DNA of 64,000 nucleotides from assembly GCA_024102915.1 (NCBI GenBank), contig JAGFJG010000157.1, forward strand, positions 1 through 64,000, given 5' to 3'. The DNA comes from Caldilineales bacterium. GTDB lineage: Bacteria; Chloroflexota; Anaerolineae; J102. How positions within the stretch are numbered: position 1 is the stretch's first letter; each line of letters opens with the position of its first letter. This document shows positions 17,750 to 25,732 of this stretch, one piece after another. Made by a program: the position numbers and the translations under genes. Below the pieces are notes generated by a model. That model did no database searches. It saw only the letters and a list, made by a program, of their open reading frames with translations, and was not told the DNA's origin.

Positions 17750-17771
17750 TTTTATGAAGTCTTTCATAAAA
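17750..17771 (+). promoter_or_regulatory. Perfect 9-base inverted repeat upstream of -35 (operator candidate)
   Basis: TTTTATGAA (17750-17758), spacer GTCT, TTCATAAAA (17763-17771). The second arm ends three bases before the -35 hexamer. The position fits a regulator site or UP-like element; no matching regulator gene is adjacent. Confidence 0.6.
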
Positions 17772-17774
17772 AAC

Positions 17775-17803
17775 TTGACAGTGATCCAGTGCGATCATAT
17801 AAT
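17775..17803 (+). promoter_or_regulatory. Full-consensus sigma-70 promoter for the radical SAM genes
   Basis: TTGACA at 17775-17780, exactly 17 bases, TATAAT at 17798-17803. Both hexamers match consensus perfectly, which is rare by chance in a GC-rich genome. Transcription would start near 17810, giving a leader of about 165 bases before ATG 17976. Confidence 0.85.
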
Positions 17804-17891
17804 CGGCCCTTGCCAGCGCCTTGAGGAAGATGGTTTTTGCGCCGACCTCGTGAGGCGCAATAAACAGATTCCGACATTCTAATCGGGATTA

Positions 17892-17947
17892 GATAATGGG
17901 TAATGATCTGCCGTTGGCATCACCAATATCCATTACCTGATACCCAT
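17892..17947 (+). repeat. Gene-less inverted heptad pair in the radical SAM leader
   Basis: Left units GATAATG, GGTAATG (17892-17905) and right units TATCCAT, TACCTGA, TACCCAT (17927-17947) are inverted with respect to each other. They could form a hairpin in the leader RNA just before the ribosome site at 17963. Confidence 0.7.
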
Positions 17948-17975
17948 TAAACGTCAAGTTACGAGGTTCCACGCC

Positions 17976-19478
17976 ATGCGTGTTGTACTCATCAATCCCC
18001 GCTTCCGACTTCCCATCGACACCCGCACATCACCCCACCTGGGGCTCGCCTATCTGGGCGCAGTCTCCGAACGCCGAGGGGATGAGGTGCGGATTTTTGA
18101 TGCCGATGTGGAAGAGCAACCCCTGGACGAATTCATGCAGGAATTCCGCCCGCACGTGGTCGGCATCACCGCCAACACGCCGCAGGTGAAACAAGCCTGG
18201 CGCCATGCCGCCAAAATCAAGGCTGTGCATGATGTGCCCGTCATCATTGGCGGCCCGCATCCTTCGGTCGCTGCCGAAGACTTGGACTTCGAATCAGTCA
18301 GGCAGGCCGGGATTGACATCGTCGTGCGGGGCGAGGGCGAGGAAAGCTGGATCGAAATCTGTGACCGGGTCGAGGCCTTTATGCGGGATCAGGATGATTT
18401 CTCGACGAAAGCCTTGATGGATCCGGCCAAAGGAATTTGGGACGATTGCCTGGGTATCACTTATCAGAGCAGCGACGGCGAAATTCATCGCAACCCCGAT
18501 CGCCCGGTGATCGCCGACCTGGATAGCCTGCCCTGGCCTGCCTACCATCTGTTCAAGATGGAGGGCTATACCAACCTGCAACCCGCCACCGACGCCGTGG
18601 ACGGCTCCAAGAGCTTCAGCATCCTCACCAGCCGCGGCTGCCCTTATCGCTGCACATTCTGCTCGCAGTCGATCATGCCGATCAAATGGCGCAGCCGCAC
18701 ACCCGAAAACGTGTTGGCTGAGTGGCGTCATCTGGTGGAAGAAATGGGGGCGCAGGAGATAGGCGTGCTCGACGACAGCGCCAACATCCGCAAAAAACGC
18801 CTGCACGAACTGGCCGACATGCTGATCCATAACAATCTCAATCACGTGCCCTGGATTTTCGTCAACGGCATCCGCGCCAACCTGGCCGATTACGATCTGA
18901 TGAGCAAGCTGAAGCGGGCGGGTCTGCGCCGGACGGCCTTTGGCGTGGAGACGGGCAATCCCGAAATCCTCAAATCGATCGACAAAAATATCGATCTCGA
19001 CACGATCCGCGCTGCGTTCAAGACCTGCAAAGAGGTAGGGCTGGAAACCATCGGCTTCTTCATCATCGGTCTGCCCGGCGAAACGCGCGAGACCATGCAG
19101 GACACCATCGATTTCGCCATCGAATTGGACCCGCTGATCGCCAACTTCAGCATGATGACGCCCTACCCCGGCACCGCCGTTTACGAACAGGTAAAGCGCC
19201 AGGGCCGGATGCTGATCCAGGATTGGGAAGACTATGTATTCTTCGAGCAGCAAGCTCGTTATGAAATGGGCGATATGACGGCGGAAATGGTGGAAGAGAT
19301 GTATCGCAAAGCCTATCGCCAGTATTACCTGCGCCCTTCACCGATTATCCGCCGAGTCAAGACCAAAGATTTTTGGGCGAACTTGCCGCGCAACATGCGC
19401 ATCGCCTCCCGCACATTTGTCCCCAAGAAAGAAAAAACAGACCTGCGCAAGAAGATCGAAGCCGAGGCGCTGTCTTGA
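17976..19478 (+). CDS. B12-binding-domain radical SAM protein
   Basis: A 500-residue protein with an N-terminal cobalamin-binding-like Rossmann domain (PHLGLAYLGAVSERRG, then VVGITANTPQ and VPVIIGGPHPS, residues 20-100). A radical SAM core follows, with CPYRCTFC (Cys222, Cys226, Cys229) after LTSRG, then ENVLAEWRHLVEEMG, VETGNPEILKSIDKN and GFFIIGLPGETRETM. The organisation fits class B methylase-type or anaerobic-cyclase-type enzymes acting on lipids or other hydrophobic substrates. The classic DxHxxG B12 motif is not evident, so cobalamin use is uncertain. GAGG lies nine bases before ATG 17976. First of three radical SAM genes under the consensus promoter. Confidence 0.9.
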   Translation: MRVVLINPRFRLPIDTRTSPHLGLAYLGAVSERRGDEVRIFDADVEEQPLDEFMQEFRPHVVGITANTPQVKQAWRHAAKIKAVHDVPVIIGGPHPSVAAEDLDFESVRQAGIDIVVRGEGEESWIEICDRVEAFMRDQDDFSTKALMDPAKGIWDDCLGITYQSSDGEIHRNPDRPVIADLDSLPWPAYHLFKMEGYTNLQPATDAVDGSKSFSILTSRGCPYRCTFCSQSIMPIKWRSRTPENVLAEWRHLVEEMGAQEIGVLDDSANIRKKRLHELADMLIHNNLNHVPWIFVNGIRANLADYDLMSKLKRAGLRRTAFGVETGNPEILKSIDKNIDLDTIRAAFKTCKEVGLETIGFFIIGLPGETRETMQDTIDFAIELDPLIANFSMMTPYPGTAVYEQVKRQGRMLIQDWEDYVFFEQQARYEMGDMTAEMVEEMYRKAYRQYYLRPSPIIRRVKTKDFWANLPRNMRIASRTFVPKKEKTDLRKKIEAEALS

Positions 19479-19582
19479 GGTTACAGAAGTTTCATCGTTG
19501 GGTTGTGGTTCGTTCAGTCGGATTTCATTTGCCTGTGCTAAGCTAACAGACTGATGCCCACACACATCAGGAGGAACATTCG

Positions 19583-21055
19583 ATGAAGATCGCATTCATC
19601 GGCCCCAAATGGAATGAGATGGTCAACGCCTATCCTTCGTTGGGGCTGGCTTATCTGGCTGCCGTGGCCGAAGAGGATGGTCACGAGTGCCGCATATTTG
19701 ATTTCGGCCTGCGCCCGCAACGTTCGTTGGAGGACGAGGTGCAGGATGTGGTCGATTTTCACCCTGACCTGGTCGCCTTCACCTCGATGACGACCAGCTA
19801 TGCCAGCGTGGAACAAACTGCCCGCATGCTGAAAGAGCAGACCGGCGTCACCACGATTATCGGCGGACCGCACGCCACTACCCTGCCGCACGAAACGCTG
19901 GAAAATCCGCACATCGACTACTTGATTTACGGCGAAGGCGAGGAAGTCTTCCAGGATTTCATCCGGGCGCAAGTCGCAGGCCGCGATAACTGGGGCGATA
20001 TGACCGGGCTTTGGTACAAAGAAGAGGGCCGGGTGATCGATGGCGGCGAGCGCGAGTTGATCAAAGACCTCGACGCACTACCCTATCCCGCCCGCCATCT
20101 GTTCGAGCTCAACCAGTACCCGCTTTACGCCCCCAACGGCGAACCGATGCTGACAGTGCTCAGCTCGCGCGGCTGCCCCTACAATTGCTCATTCTGTTTC
20201 AAGGGCATTGTGGGGCGCACCTATCGCCAGCGCAGCCCGCAGAGCATCGCCGACGAACTCCAGCATGTGCTGGACAACTACGGCGTGCGCAATTTCTATT
20301 TCATCGACGACCTGTTCACGATCGACGTCCGCCGTCTCGACCAGATTCTCGATCATTTCATCGAGCGGGATATGGACATCCGCTGGCGCTGTCTCGCCCG
20401 CGTGGATCGGGTGACGCCCGACCTGCTGGACAAGATGTACCGGGCCGGTTGCCGCCAGATCCACTACGGCATCGAATCGGGCAATGAAGAGGTACTGAAA
20501 CGCACGGCCAAGCACATCCGCCTGGATCAGGTACGCGATGCCGTGCGCTGGACCGAGGAATCGGGCATCCATTCCAAGGGCTATTTCATCCTGGGCCTGC
20601 CCGGCGACACCACCGAGACGATGGAAGAGACCATCGAATTCGCTGCCAGCCTGGATCTGAGCGAAGCGATGTTCTCCATCGCCACGCCCATGCCGGGCAC
20701 GCAACTTTGGACCGAGCTGCTGCGCAAACGTCCGGAAACCCGTTACAACGCCGATTTCACCAAAAGCTATTATTACAACAGCTACACCTCCGAGATCGCC
20801 CCATTTATGAACGTTTCCGAGGTCGGCGACGACGTGCTCAGCCAGATGGCGATGCAGGCACGGCAACGCTTTTTGGAAGCCAAAAAGCAGCGCATGTACC
20901 GCCAGAGTTTCGGCGACACCACCGGCGATCTGCTGTGGAACGTGTCGCAGGTCGGCCCCATCCGCAGAGTGGGCAGCGCCCTGGCCCGCGCCGGTTTGTT
21001 CGGAACATTCCGCCGCACCAAGAGCCAGTATTTCGGCGCTGCGCAGTGGAGCTAA
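19583..21055 (+). CDS. B12-binding-domain radical SAM protein (second)
   Basis: A 490-residue relative of the preceding gene. It has an N-terminal Rossmann-type domain (YPSLGLAYLAAVAEEDGHEC, TTIIGGPHATTLPHETL) and a radical SAM core with CPYNCSFC (Cys198, Cys202, Cys205), GIESGNEEVLKRTAKHIRLD and GYFILGLPGDTTETMEE. ATG 19583 is preceded by AGGAGGAA, one of the strongest ribosome sites in the window. The two proteins look like family members of different substrate type rather than recent duplicates. The substrate is unknown. The gap from the previous gene is 104 bases with no terminator seen, so co-transcription is likely. Confidence 0.9.
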   Translation: MKIAFIGPKWNEMVNAYPSLGLAYLAAVAEEDGHECRIFDFGLRPQRSLEDEVQDVVDFHPDLVAFTSMTTSYASVEQTARMLKEQTGVTTIIGGPHATTLPHETLENPHIDYLIYGEGEEVFQDFIRAQVAGRDNWGDMTGLWYKEEGRVIDGGERELIKDLDALPYPARHLFELNQYPLYAPNGEPMLTVLSSRGCPYNCSFCFKGIVGRTYRQRSPQSIADELQHVLDNYGVRNFYFIDDLFTIDVRRLDQILDHFIERDMDIRWRCLARVDRVTPDLLDKMYRAGCRQIHYGIESGNEEVLKRTAKHIRLDQVRDAVRWTEESGIHSKGYFILGLPGDTTETMEETIEFAASLDLSEAMFSIATPMPGTQLWTELLRKRPETRYNADFTKSYYYNSYTSEIAPFMNVSEVGDDVLSQMAMQARQRFLEAKKQRMYRQSFGDTTGDLLWNVSQVGPIRRVGSALARAGLFGTFRRTKSQYFGAAQWS

Positions 21056-21063
21056 ATTTCAAA

Positions 21064-21129
21064 GATTGAAGATTAAAGGTGCAAGGGCTGATCGCAAACT
21101 TGCCGCTCTTGATTCGTTAATCTCCAATC
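21064..21129 (+). repeat. Gene-less inverted heptad pair
   Basis: GATTGAAGATTAA (21064-21076) and TTAATCTCCAATC (21117-21129) are inverted with 12 of 13 positions matching; both arms show the 7-base unit GATTGAA/GATTAAA. The pair sits between the second and third radical SAM genes. Confidence 0.8.
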
Positions 21130-21142
21130 CTGGTTTTTTGTC

Positions 21143-22270
21143 ATGACGATTCAATCCCTCACGTTTTCGGAAAAAGCGCGCAACAAGGCGCGGATTTATC
21201 GCCGCCGGGCGATGGGGCCTGTGAAATGGCTGGCTTACGAGACCGGCCAGACACGCATGGTGCCGCCGCCCGACCGCATGTATATCGAATCCACCAACGT
21301 CTGTAACCTGGGCTGCATCATGTGCCCCACCGGTCGCAAAGAGATCACACGCCCGGGCGGGTACATGAAGTGGGAGGTGTTCAAGCAGATCGTGGATGAG
21401 ATGGCCCCGCACGTGAAGGCCACGACCCTGCACATCTGGGGCGAGCCGCTGTTGCACAAGCGCATTTACGACATGGTCGCCTACTGCCGGGAAAATGGGC
21501 TGCGGGCCGAGATCAGCACCAACGCCACCCTGCTGACCGAGGAACGAGCGCGGGGATTGCTCGATGCCGGGCTCAACGTCATCTACCTCTGCCAGGATGG
21601 CATCCGTCCCGAAACCTATGAAAATGTACGGGTGAACGCCGATTACGAAAAGACGAACGAGAACATCCGCCGGTTTGTCGAGATGAAGCACGAGGGCGGC
21701 TATCAGACTTTCGTCAACCTCCAGATCATCGAGATGGAAAGCACGAAGGACGAAACCGAGGCATTCGTCAGCTATTGGAAGGATGTGCCTGGCGTAGATC
21801 TGGTGCATGTCAAGCCGTTCGATTCCTGGGGCGACCAGATCGACGAGATCAGCGCCCTGAAGTCCAGCGAACAAAGCAAGACGCTGCCCCCCCGCTTTGC
21901 CTGCCCCAACCTGTGGTATCACGTCCACATTTATTGGGATGGCTCCATCGCCATGTGCGACCGTGATTTCAACCTCGATTACGATCTGGGCAATGTGATC
22001 GACGAGGATGGCGTGGTGCGGGTGATGAAGAATTGGAACGGCCCCAAGATGCAAGAATTACGCCAGCGCCATCTTGACGGCGATTATGTGAAGCCGTGCA
22101 GCACGTGCAGCGAATGGGCCTGGTGGAAACCCACGCTTTTCGCCGGAGGCTATGGCAACAGGCCGGTGCAGGAGCAATTCAGCGGGCAGGCCGTGCGTAC
22201 GAATGGCAACGGCAATGGGCATCATGAGCCTGAGGCTGCGCCCATCAAACTGGTGTTGCCGGAGCTCTAG
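21143..22270 (+). CDS. Radical SAM protein with SPASM-like C-terminus
   Basis: A 375-residue radical SAM protein. The cluster motif is CNLGCIMC (Cys54, Cys58, Cys61) after YIESTNV, followed by WGEPLLHKRIYDMV and ISTNATLLTEE. The C-terminal part has ACPNLWYHVHIYWDGSIAMC and CSTCSEW (residues about 252-325), which fits a SPASM-type auxiliary cluster domain with several Cys. Such proteins often modify peptides or carbohydrates. No precursor peptide was recognised next to it. It has a weak ribosome site. Third gene of the radical SAM run; its 3' end faces trpC. Confidence 0.87.
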   Translation: MTIQSLTFSEKARNKARIYRRRAMGPVKWLAYETGQTRMVPPPDRMYIESTNVCNLGCIMCPTGRKEITRPGGYMKWEVFKQIVDEMAPHVKATTLHIWGEPLLHKRIYDMVAYCRENGLRAEISTNATLLTEERARGLLDAGLNVIYLCQDGIRPETYENVRVNADYEKTNENIRRFVEMKHEGGYQTFVNLQIIEMESTKDETEAFVSYWKDVPGVDLVHVKPFDSWGDQIDEISALKSSEQSKTLPPRFACPNLWYHVHIYWDGSIAMCDRDFNLDYDLGNVIDEDGVVRVMKNWNGPKMQELRQRHLDGDYVKPCSTCSEWAWWKPTLFAGGYGNRPVQEQFSGQAVRTNGNGNGHHEPEAAPIKLVLPEL

Positions 22271-22372
22271 TAGAACGGAGTTACGCCCGCTCCCTGTCGG
22301 GCGATCTTGCGGGGTTGAGAACGCTAAATTTGATATGGGATGATTCGATGTCTCTCTGACATCGATCTACCG

Positions 22373-23206
22373 TTACCGTCCCGCCCGCACCAACTCGGCC
22401 AGTTTCTTCTCCCGCTCTTTCTGCGGCAACTTCACCAGGCTTTCGCCCACCAGCATGGCGTTAGCCCGCATCATCTTCAGCGCCCGCACATCCTCCTCAC
22501 CGCGGATGCCGCTCTCGCTCACGACCAAAATATCGTCCGGCACCAGGGCGCGCAGCCGCCCCGTCGTGTTCAGATCGACGGAAAAATCGCGCAAGTCACG
22601 GTTGTTCACGCCCACCACGCGCGGGTTCGCGGCCAACGCCCGCTCCAATTCCTTTTCGTTGTGCACCTCGACCAGCGCCTCCATGCCCAATTCGCGCGTG
22701 TAGGCGAGCAGGTCCCGGTATTCGTGATCGCTCAGCACGGCCATGATCAGCAACAGGGCGTCGGCTCCGGCCACCCGCGCTTCCAACACCTGGTAGGGGT
22801 CAAAGATAAAATCCTTGCGCAGCACCGGCAAGTCGAGCTTCTTCGCTCGGAATGCTTCTTTGATATCGGTCAGATATTGCAATTGCCCCTGAAAATAGCG
22901 GGCGTCGGTCAGGCAGGAGATGGCGGCGGCTCCGCCCTTCGCATAAGTCATCGCCAGTTTCACGGCATCGAAATCCTTGCATAGCAGGCCTTTGCTGGGC
23001 GACGCTCGCTTGACTTCGGCGATGAGGCTGACGCCGGGCCGCGCCAACGCCGCAGCAAAATCATTGGCGGGCGGCGTGAATTTGACCAGTGCCCGTAGAT
23101 TCGCTTCCGGGGCCAATGCTTTTTGCGCCGGAACCTCCTGGCGTTTCCAAGCCATGATGTCGTCCAGGATTTTGCCCTGGGCTTGCAGGCGTTGTTGTCG
23201 CTTCAT
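22373..23206 (-). CDS. trpC: Indole-3-glycerol-phosphate synthase TrpC
   Basis: Converts carboxyphenylamino-deoxyribulose phosphate to indole-3-glycerol phosphate in tryptophan synthesis. A beta/alpha barrel with the family's SLIAEVKRASPSKGLL (residues about 59-75), LPVLRKDFIFDPYQV, ALLLIMAVLSD, LVEVHNEKELERAL and VGVNNRDLRDFSVD. Length 277 residues, a little over the usual 260 through an N-terminal helix. ATG 23206 follows the HNH gene's stop by one base. It is the last gene in this trp unit; trpA, trpB and trpF are not in the window. Confidence 0.96.
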   Translation of the reverse strand: MKRQQRLQAQGKILDDIMAWKRQEVPAQKALAPEANLRALVKFTPPANDFAAALARPGVSLIAEVKRASPSKGLLCKDFDAVKLAMTYAKGGAAAISCLTDARYFQGQLQYLTDIKEAFRAKKLDLPVLRKDFIFDPYQVLEARVAGADALLLIMAVLSDHEYRDLLAYTRELGMEALVEVHNEKELERALAANPRVVGVNNRDLRDFSVDLNTTGRLRALVPDDILVVSESGIRGEEDVRALKMMRANAMLVGESLVKLPQKEREKKLAELVRAGR

Positions 23207-23207
23207 G

Positions 23208-23624
23208 TCAAACCCCGTATAGTCCCACTTCGATCAAACGCGCTCGCTCCCTCACTCTTTCGTGGTCATTCAGCCGCAATATTTGAACCGTCACCCTCGC
23301 CTCCGCGGTCAAAGGAAGAATCCAGGCTCCATCCAGTTGAAAATGCTCGGCCCATACATGCATTCTCGGATTAAAAAAGGGGGTAAGCTTGCCCGTTTGG
23401 GGATCAAATGAACCAACGTTCGAGCCTTTGTATCGGTTACAACGCATACAAGCCAGCGCCAGATTACTGATTTCGGTCTTGCCGCCATGCTGCAAGGGTA
23501 TGACATGATCTGGTTCATGTTTGTGCAGAGAAGTTTTTTGTGGCAGCAAACAGTATTCACATCGCTCTTGCGCCCGAACTACGACTTCTTGCCGTGTTTG
23601 TGGAGAAACGTAACTGGCCGCCAT
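23208..23624 (-). CDS. HNH endonuclease inserted in the trp operon
   Basis: A 138-residue single-domain HNH nuclease. The zinc/catalytic core is CEYC (residues about 22-25), then PDHVIPLQHGGKTEISNLAL and CMRCNRYKG, which gives the His-Asn-His and the second Cys pair. It is preceded by a 115-residue partner whose stop overlaps this ATG (TGATG), and it is followed after one base by trpC. It is not a biosynthetic gene. Such small HNH proteins are widespread in mobile or defence contexts; what it cuts is unknown. Confidence 0.9.
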   Translation of the reverse strand: MAASYVSPQTRQEVVVRAQERCEYCLLPQKTSLHKHEPDHVIPLQHGGKTEISNLALACMRCNRYKGSNVGSFDPQTGKLTPFFNPRMHVWAEHFQLDGAWILPLTAEARVTVQILRLNDHERVRERARLIEVGLYGV

Positions 23625-23971
23625 CAGTTGAGTTGAGAGTTTTCGGCAATCTGCGCTTTGAGCATGATAATAATGTGCTCGATTTGCTGCAATTCATCCA
23701 GCTCTAATTGCTCCAATTCGGACAACATCCCCGCTTCATTCAATGCCAACAGTCGTCGCAAACGTTCTTGAGCGCGTTCCGATGCATGAAATGCCAACAA
23801 TTCATCAGGTGATGGATTCTGTGACAGGAATCGGATGACTTCGGTCGCGGTAGCAGCGGCCGTGGTCTCGAAACCGATCAGACTCAACTCCAAAACAGTC
23901 GGCAGCCAGGACTCCAGCGGTTGAATTCGTTCAGCCAATTCATCTGAAATCTGCATTTGCATGCGAACCAT
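23624..23971 (-). CDS. Small helical protein paired with the HNH nuclease
   Basis: A 115-residue mostly helical protein starting MVRMQMQISDELAERIQPLE, with a hydrophobic middle (WLPTVLELSLIGF) and an acidic Leu-rich end (LSELEQLELDELQQIEHIIIMLKAQ). No family name recognised. The start has AGGAGC five bases before ATG 23971, and the stop overlaps the HNH start, so the two are made together. It could be a regulator or an antidote-like partner, which is inference from pairing only. Confidence 0.75.
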   Translation of the reverse strand: MVRMQMQISDELAERIQPLESWLPTVLELSLIGFETTAAATATEVIRFLSQNPSPDELLAFHASERAQERLRRLLALNEAGMLSELEQLELDELQQIEHIIIMLKAQIAENSQLN

Positions 23972-24010
23972 AATACGCTCCTGGAACCTGAAAATATCTT
24001 CGGCATTATA

Positions 24011-25030
24011 TCATACAAACGCATGAGATTTCTCGATCAGCGCGTCCAGCCGGGCCAGCGCCGCGCCGGAATCGATCGAATACTCGGCCTGTTCGACAGC
24101 CCCCGCCCAATCGCCATCCTCGACGGCCAGAGCTGCCGCCGCATTCAAAATCACGACCTCTCGTTTTGGCCCTCGATCGACGCCGCCGATCACATCTCGC
24201 ATAACCTCAGCGTTTTCATCAGGCGCGCCGCCCAGCAATTCGGCCAGATGCGTGCGCCGAAATCCGTAATCCATAGGATCAAAGGCGTAGGTGGTCACCT
24301 GCCCGCGCGAGAGATGGCTCACCTGATTGACGCCGGTCGTGCTGAACTCGTCCAATCCGTCCGCCCCGTGCACCACGAAAGCGGCGCGACTGCCCAATCG
24401 TCCCAGAGTTTGCGCCAGCGGCTCGGTCAGATCGGGTGAGAAGACGCCGATGACCTGGTGGGTGGCGCTGGCCGGGTTGGTGAGCGGGCCAAGGATATTG
24501 AAAATGGTGCGAACGCCCAGCTCGCGGCGAGGGCCGATGGCATGTTTCATGGCCGGGTGATGGTGGATGGCATAGAGAAAGCCGATGCCGACTTCGTCGA
24601 TACACTCGCCCACCTGCTCCGGCGTCAGGTCCAGATTGACGCCAAGCGCCTTGAGCACGTCGGCGCTGCCCGTCTTTGATGTCACAGAGCGATTGCCGTG
24701 TTTGGCTACAGGGATGCCACAGCCGGCCACGACGAAAGCGGCGGAAGTGGAGATATTGAAGGTGCCGCTATGGTCGCCGCCGGTACCGCAAGTATCGACC
24801 AGCCGCCAGTCATAGCGATGCCGCACCACCAGGGCGTGTTCGCGCATGGCGCGGGCGCTGCCCACGATCTCGGGCATGGCCTCTCCCTTGGCCGCCAGCC
24901 CCACAAGATAACCGCCGATCTGCGCGGGCGTGCATTCCCCCCGCATGATGGCGCTCATGACGGCGTAGGCTTCTTCCTGCGTCAGATTATGTCCGGAGAC
25001 GAGATGGGAGATGGCGTCTTGAATATGCAT
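24011..25030 (-). CDS. trpD: Anthranilate phosphoribosyltransferase TrpD
   Basis: Transfers phosphoribosyl from PRPP to anthranilate. Signature pieces are CGTGGDHSGTFNISTSAAFV (residues about 79-98 from the start used), VAKHGNRSVTSKTGSADVLKALG, and GPLTNPASATHQVIGVF. From ATG 25030 it is 339 residues, the normal size. A TTG at 25066 would add 12 residues and has no better ribosome site. It is followed by the inserted HNH pair and preceded by trpG across an 88-base gap that carries a short inverted heptad pair. Confidence 0.96.
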   Translation of the reverse strand: MHIQDAISHLVSGHNLTQEEAYAVMSAIMRGECTPAQIGGYLVGLAAKGEAMPEIVGSARAMREHALVVRHRYDWRLVDTCGTGGDHSGTFNISTSAAFVVAGCGIPVAKHGNRSVTSKTGSADVLKALGVNLDLTPEQVGECIDEVGIGFLYAIHHHPAMKHAIGPRRELGVRTIFNILGPLTNPASATHQVIGVFSPDLTEPLAQTLGRLGSRAAFVVHGADGLDEFSTTGVNQVSHLSRGQVTTYAFDPMDYGFRRTHLAELLGGAPDENAEVMRDVIGGVDRGPKREVVILNAAAALAVEDGDWAGAVEQAEYSIDSGAALARLDALIEKSHAFV

Positions 25031-25090
25031 GTTGGTTGGCTCGCTGGTGATGGGGGCGCGCAACAAAAATGGTGAAGCTCTGGTGGCGGC

Positions 25091-25125
25091 GTGATGTGTG
25101 ATGCCAGTCTATCACGTATCACTTC
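25091..25125 (+). repeat. Short inverted heptad pair between trpG and trpD
   Basis: GTGATGT, GTGATGC (25091-25104) on one side and TCACGTA, TCACTTC (25112-25125) on the other form an inverted pair. It touches the trpG stop codon. Confidence 0.6.
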
Positions 25126-25685
25126 TTTACGTTCAGGAAATTCGCCAGAAGTGTTTTGCCGCCCTCGGTGAGGATGCTCTCGGGGTGGAATTGCACGCCA
25201 TAGCAGGGATAGCGGCGGTGTTTCATGGCCATGACCTCGCCCTCAGAGGTGAAGGCGGTGACGGCGAATTCTTCCGGCAAAGGCTCGAAGACGATGAGCG
25301 AATGATAGCGCGTAGCCTGAAAGGGGCTGGGGATGCCGGTGAAGAGGCTGTCGCCGGTATGGTACACGGGGCTGACTTTGCCGTGCATGAGCCGGGGCGC
25401 GCGGCCTACCTTGCCGCCGAAAACATGCCCCATGCACTGATGACCCAGGCACACGCCCAGGATCGGCGTGGTTTCATAGAAGGCGCGGATTACGTCGTTG
25501 GAAACGCCGCCGTCGGTGGGGTCACCGGGGCCGGGTGAGATCACGATGTGGGTGGGGTTGAATTCCACGAGTTCGTCCACGGTGATCTCGTCGTTGCGCC
25601 AGACGCGCAAATCCGCACCCAGTTCGCCCAGGAATTGCACGAGATTGTAAGTAAAGGAGTCGTAATTGTCGATAACTGCGATCAT
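25119..25685 (-). CDS. trpG: Anthranilate synthase glutaminase subunit TrpG (PabA type)
   Basis: Glutamine amidotransferase subunit that supplies ammonia to TrpE. Class I motifs are all present: ISPGPGDP (residues 49-56), GVCLGHQ with nucleophile Cys79, and GVQFHPES with His167 and Glu169. Length 188 residues, normal. It may also serve 4-amino-4-deoxychorismate synthesis, as in other bacteria with a single amphibolic subunit, but the operon context favours tryptophan. It lies between trpS and trpD. Confidence 0.96.
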   Translation of the reverse strand: MIAVIDNYDSFTYNLVQFLGELGADLRVWRNDEITVDELVEFNPTHIVISPGPGDPTDGGVSNDVIRAFYETTPILGVCLGHQCMGHVFGGKVGRAPRLMHGKVSPVYHTGDSLFTGIPSPFQATRYHSLIVFEPLPEEFAVTAFTSEGEVMAMKHRRYPCYGVQFHPESILTEGGKTLLANFLNVKK

Positions 25686-25732
25686 GGTTTGTCCTCCGGG
25701 TGAGTGGCACTATTAAAGTGCCACTCACCTTA

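Larger units (their letters stand above)
17630..17975. other. Divergent intergenic region with promoter, palindrome and heptad pair
   Basis: A 346-base gap between the membrane-protein unit (leftward) and the radical SAM genes (rightward). It holds an inverted repeat at 17750-17771, a consensus sigma-70 promoter at 17775-17803 and an inverted heptad pair at 17892-17947. I see no gene in it. Confidence 0.8.

Noticed and set aside
22284-22305. Hairpin CGCCCG/CGGGCG between radical SAM gene and trpC as a terminator
   Set aside because: Only six pairs and no T run on either strand.
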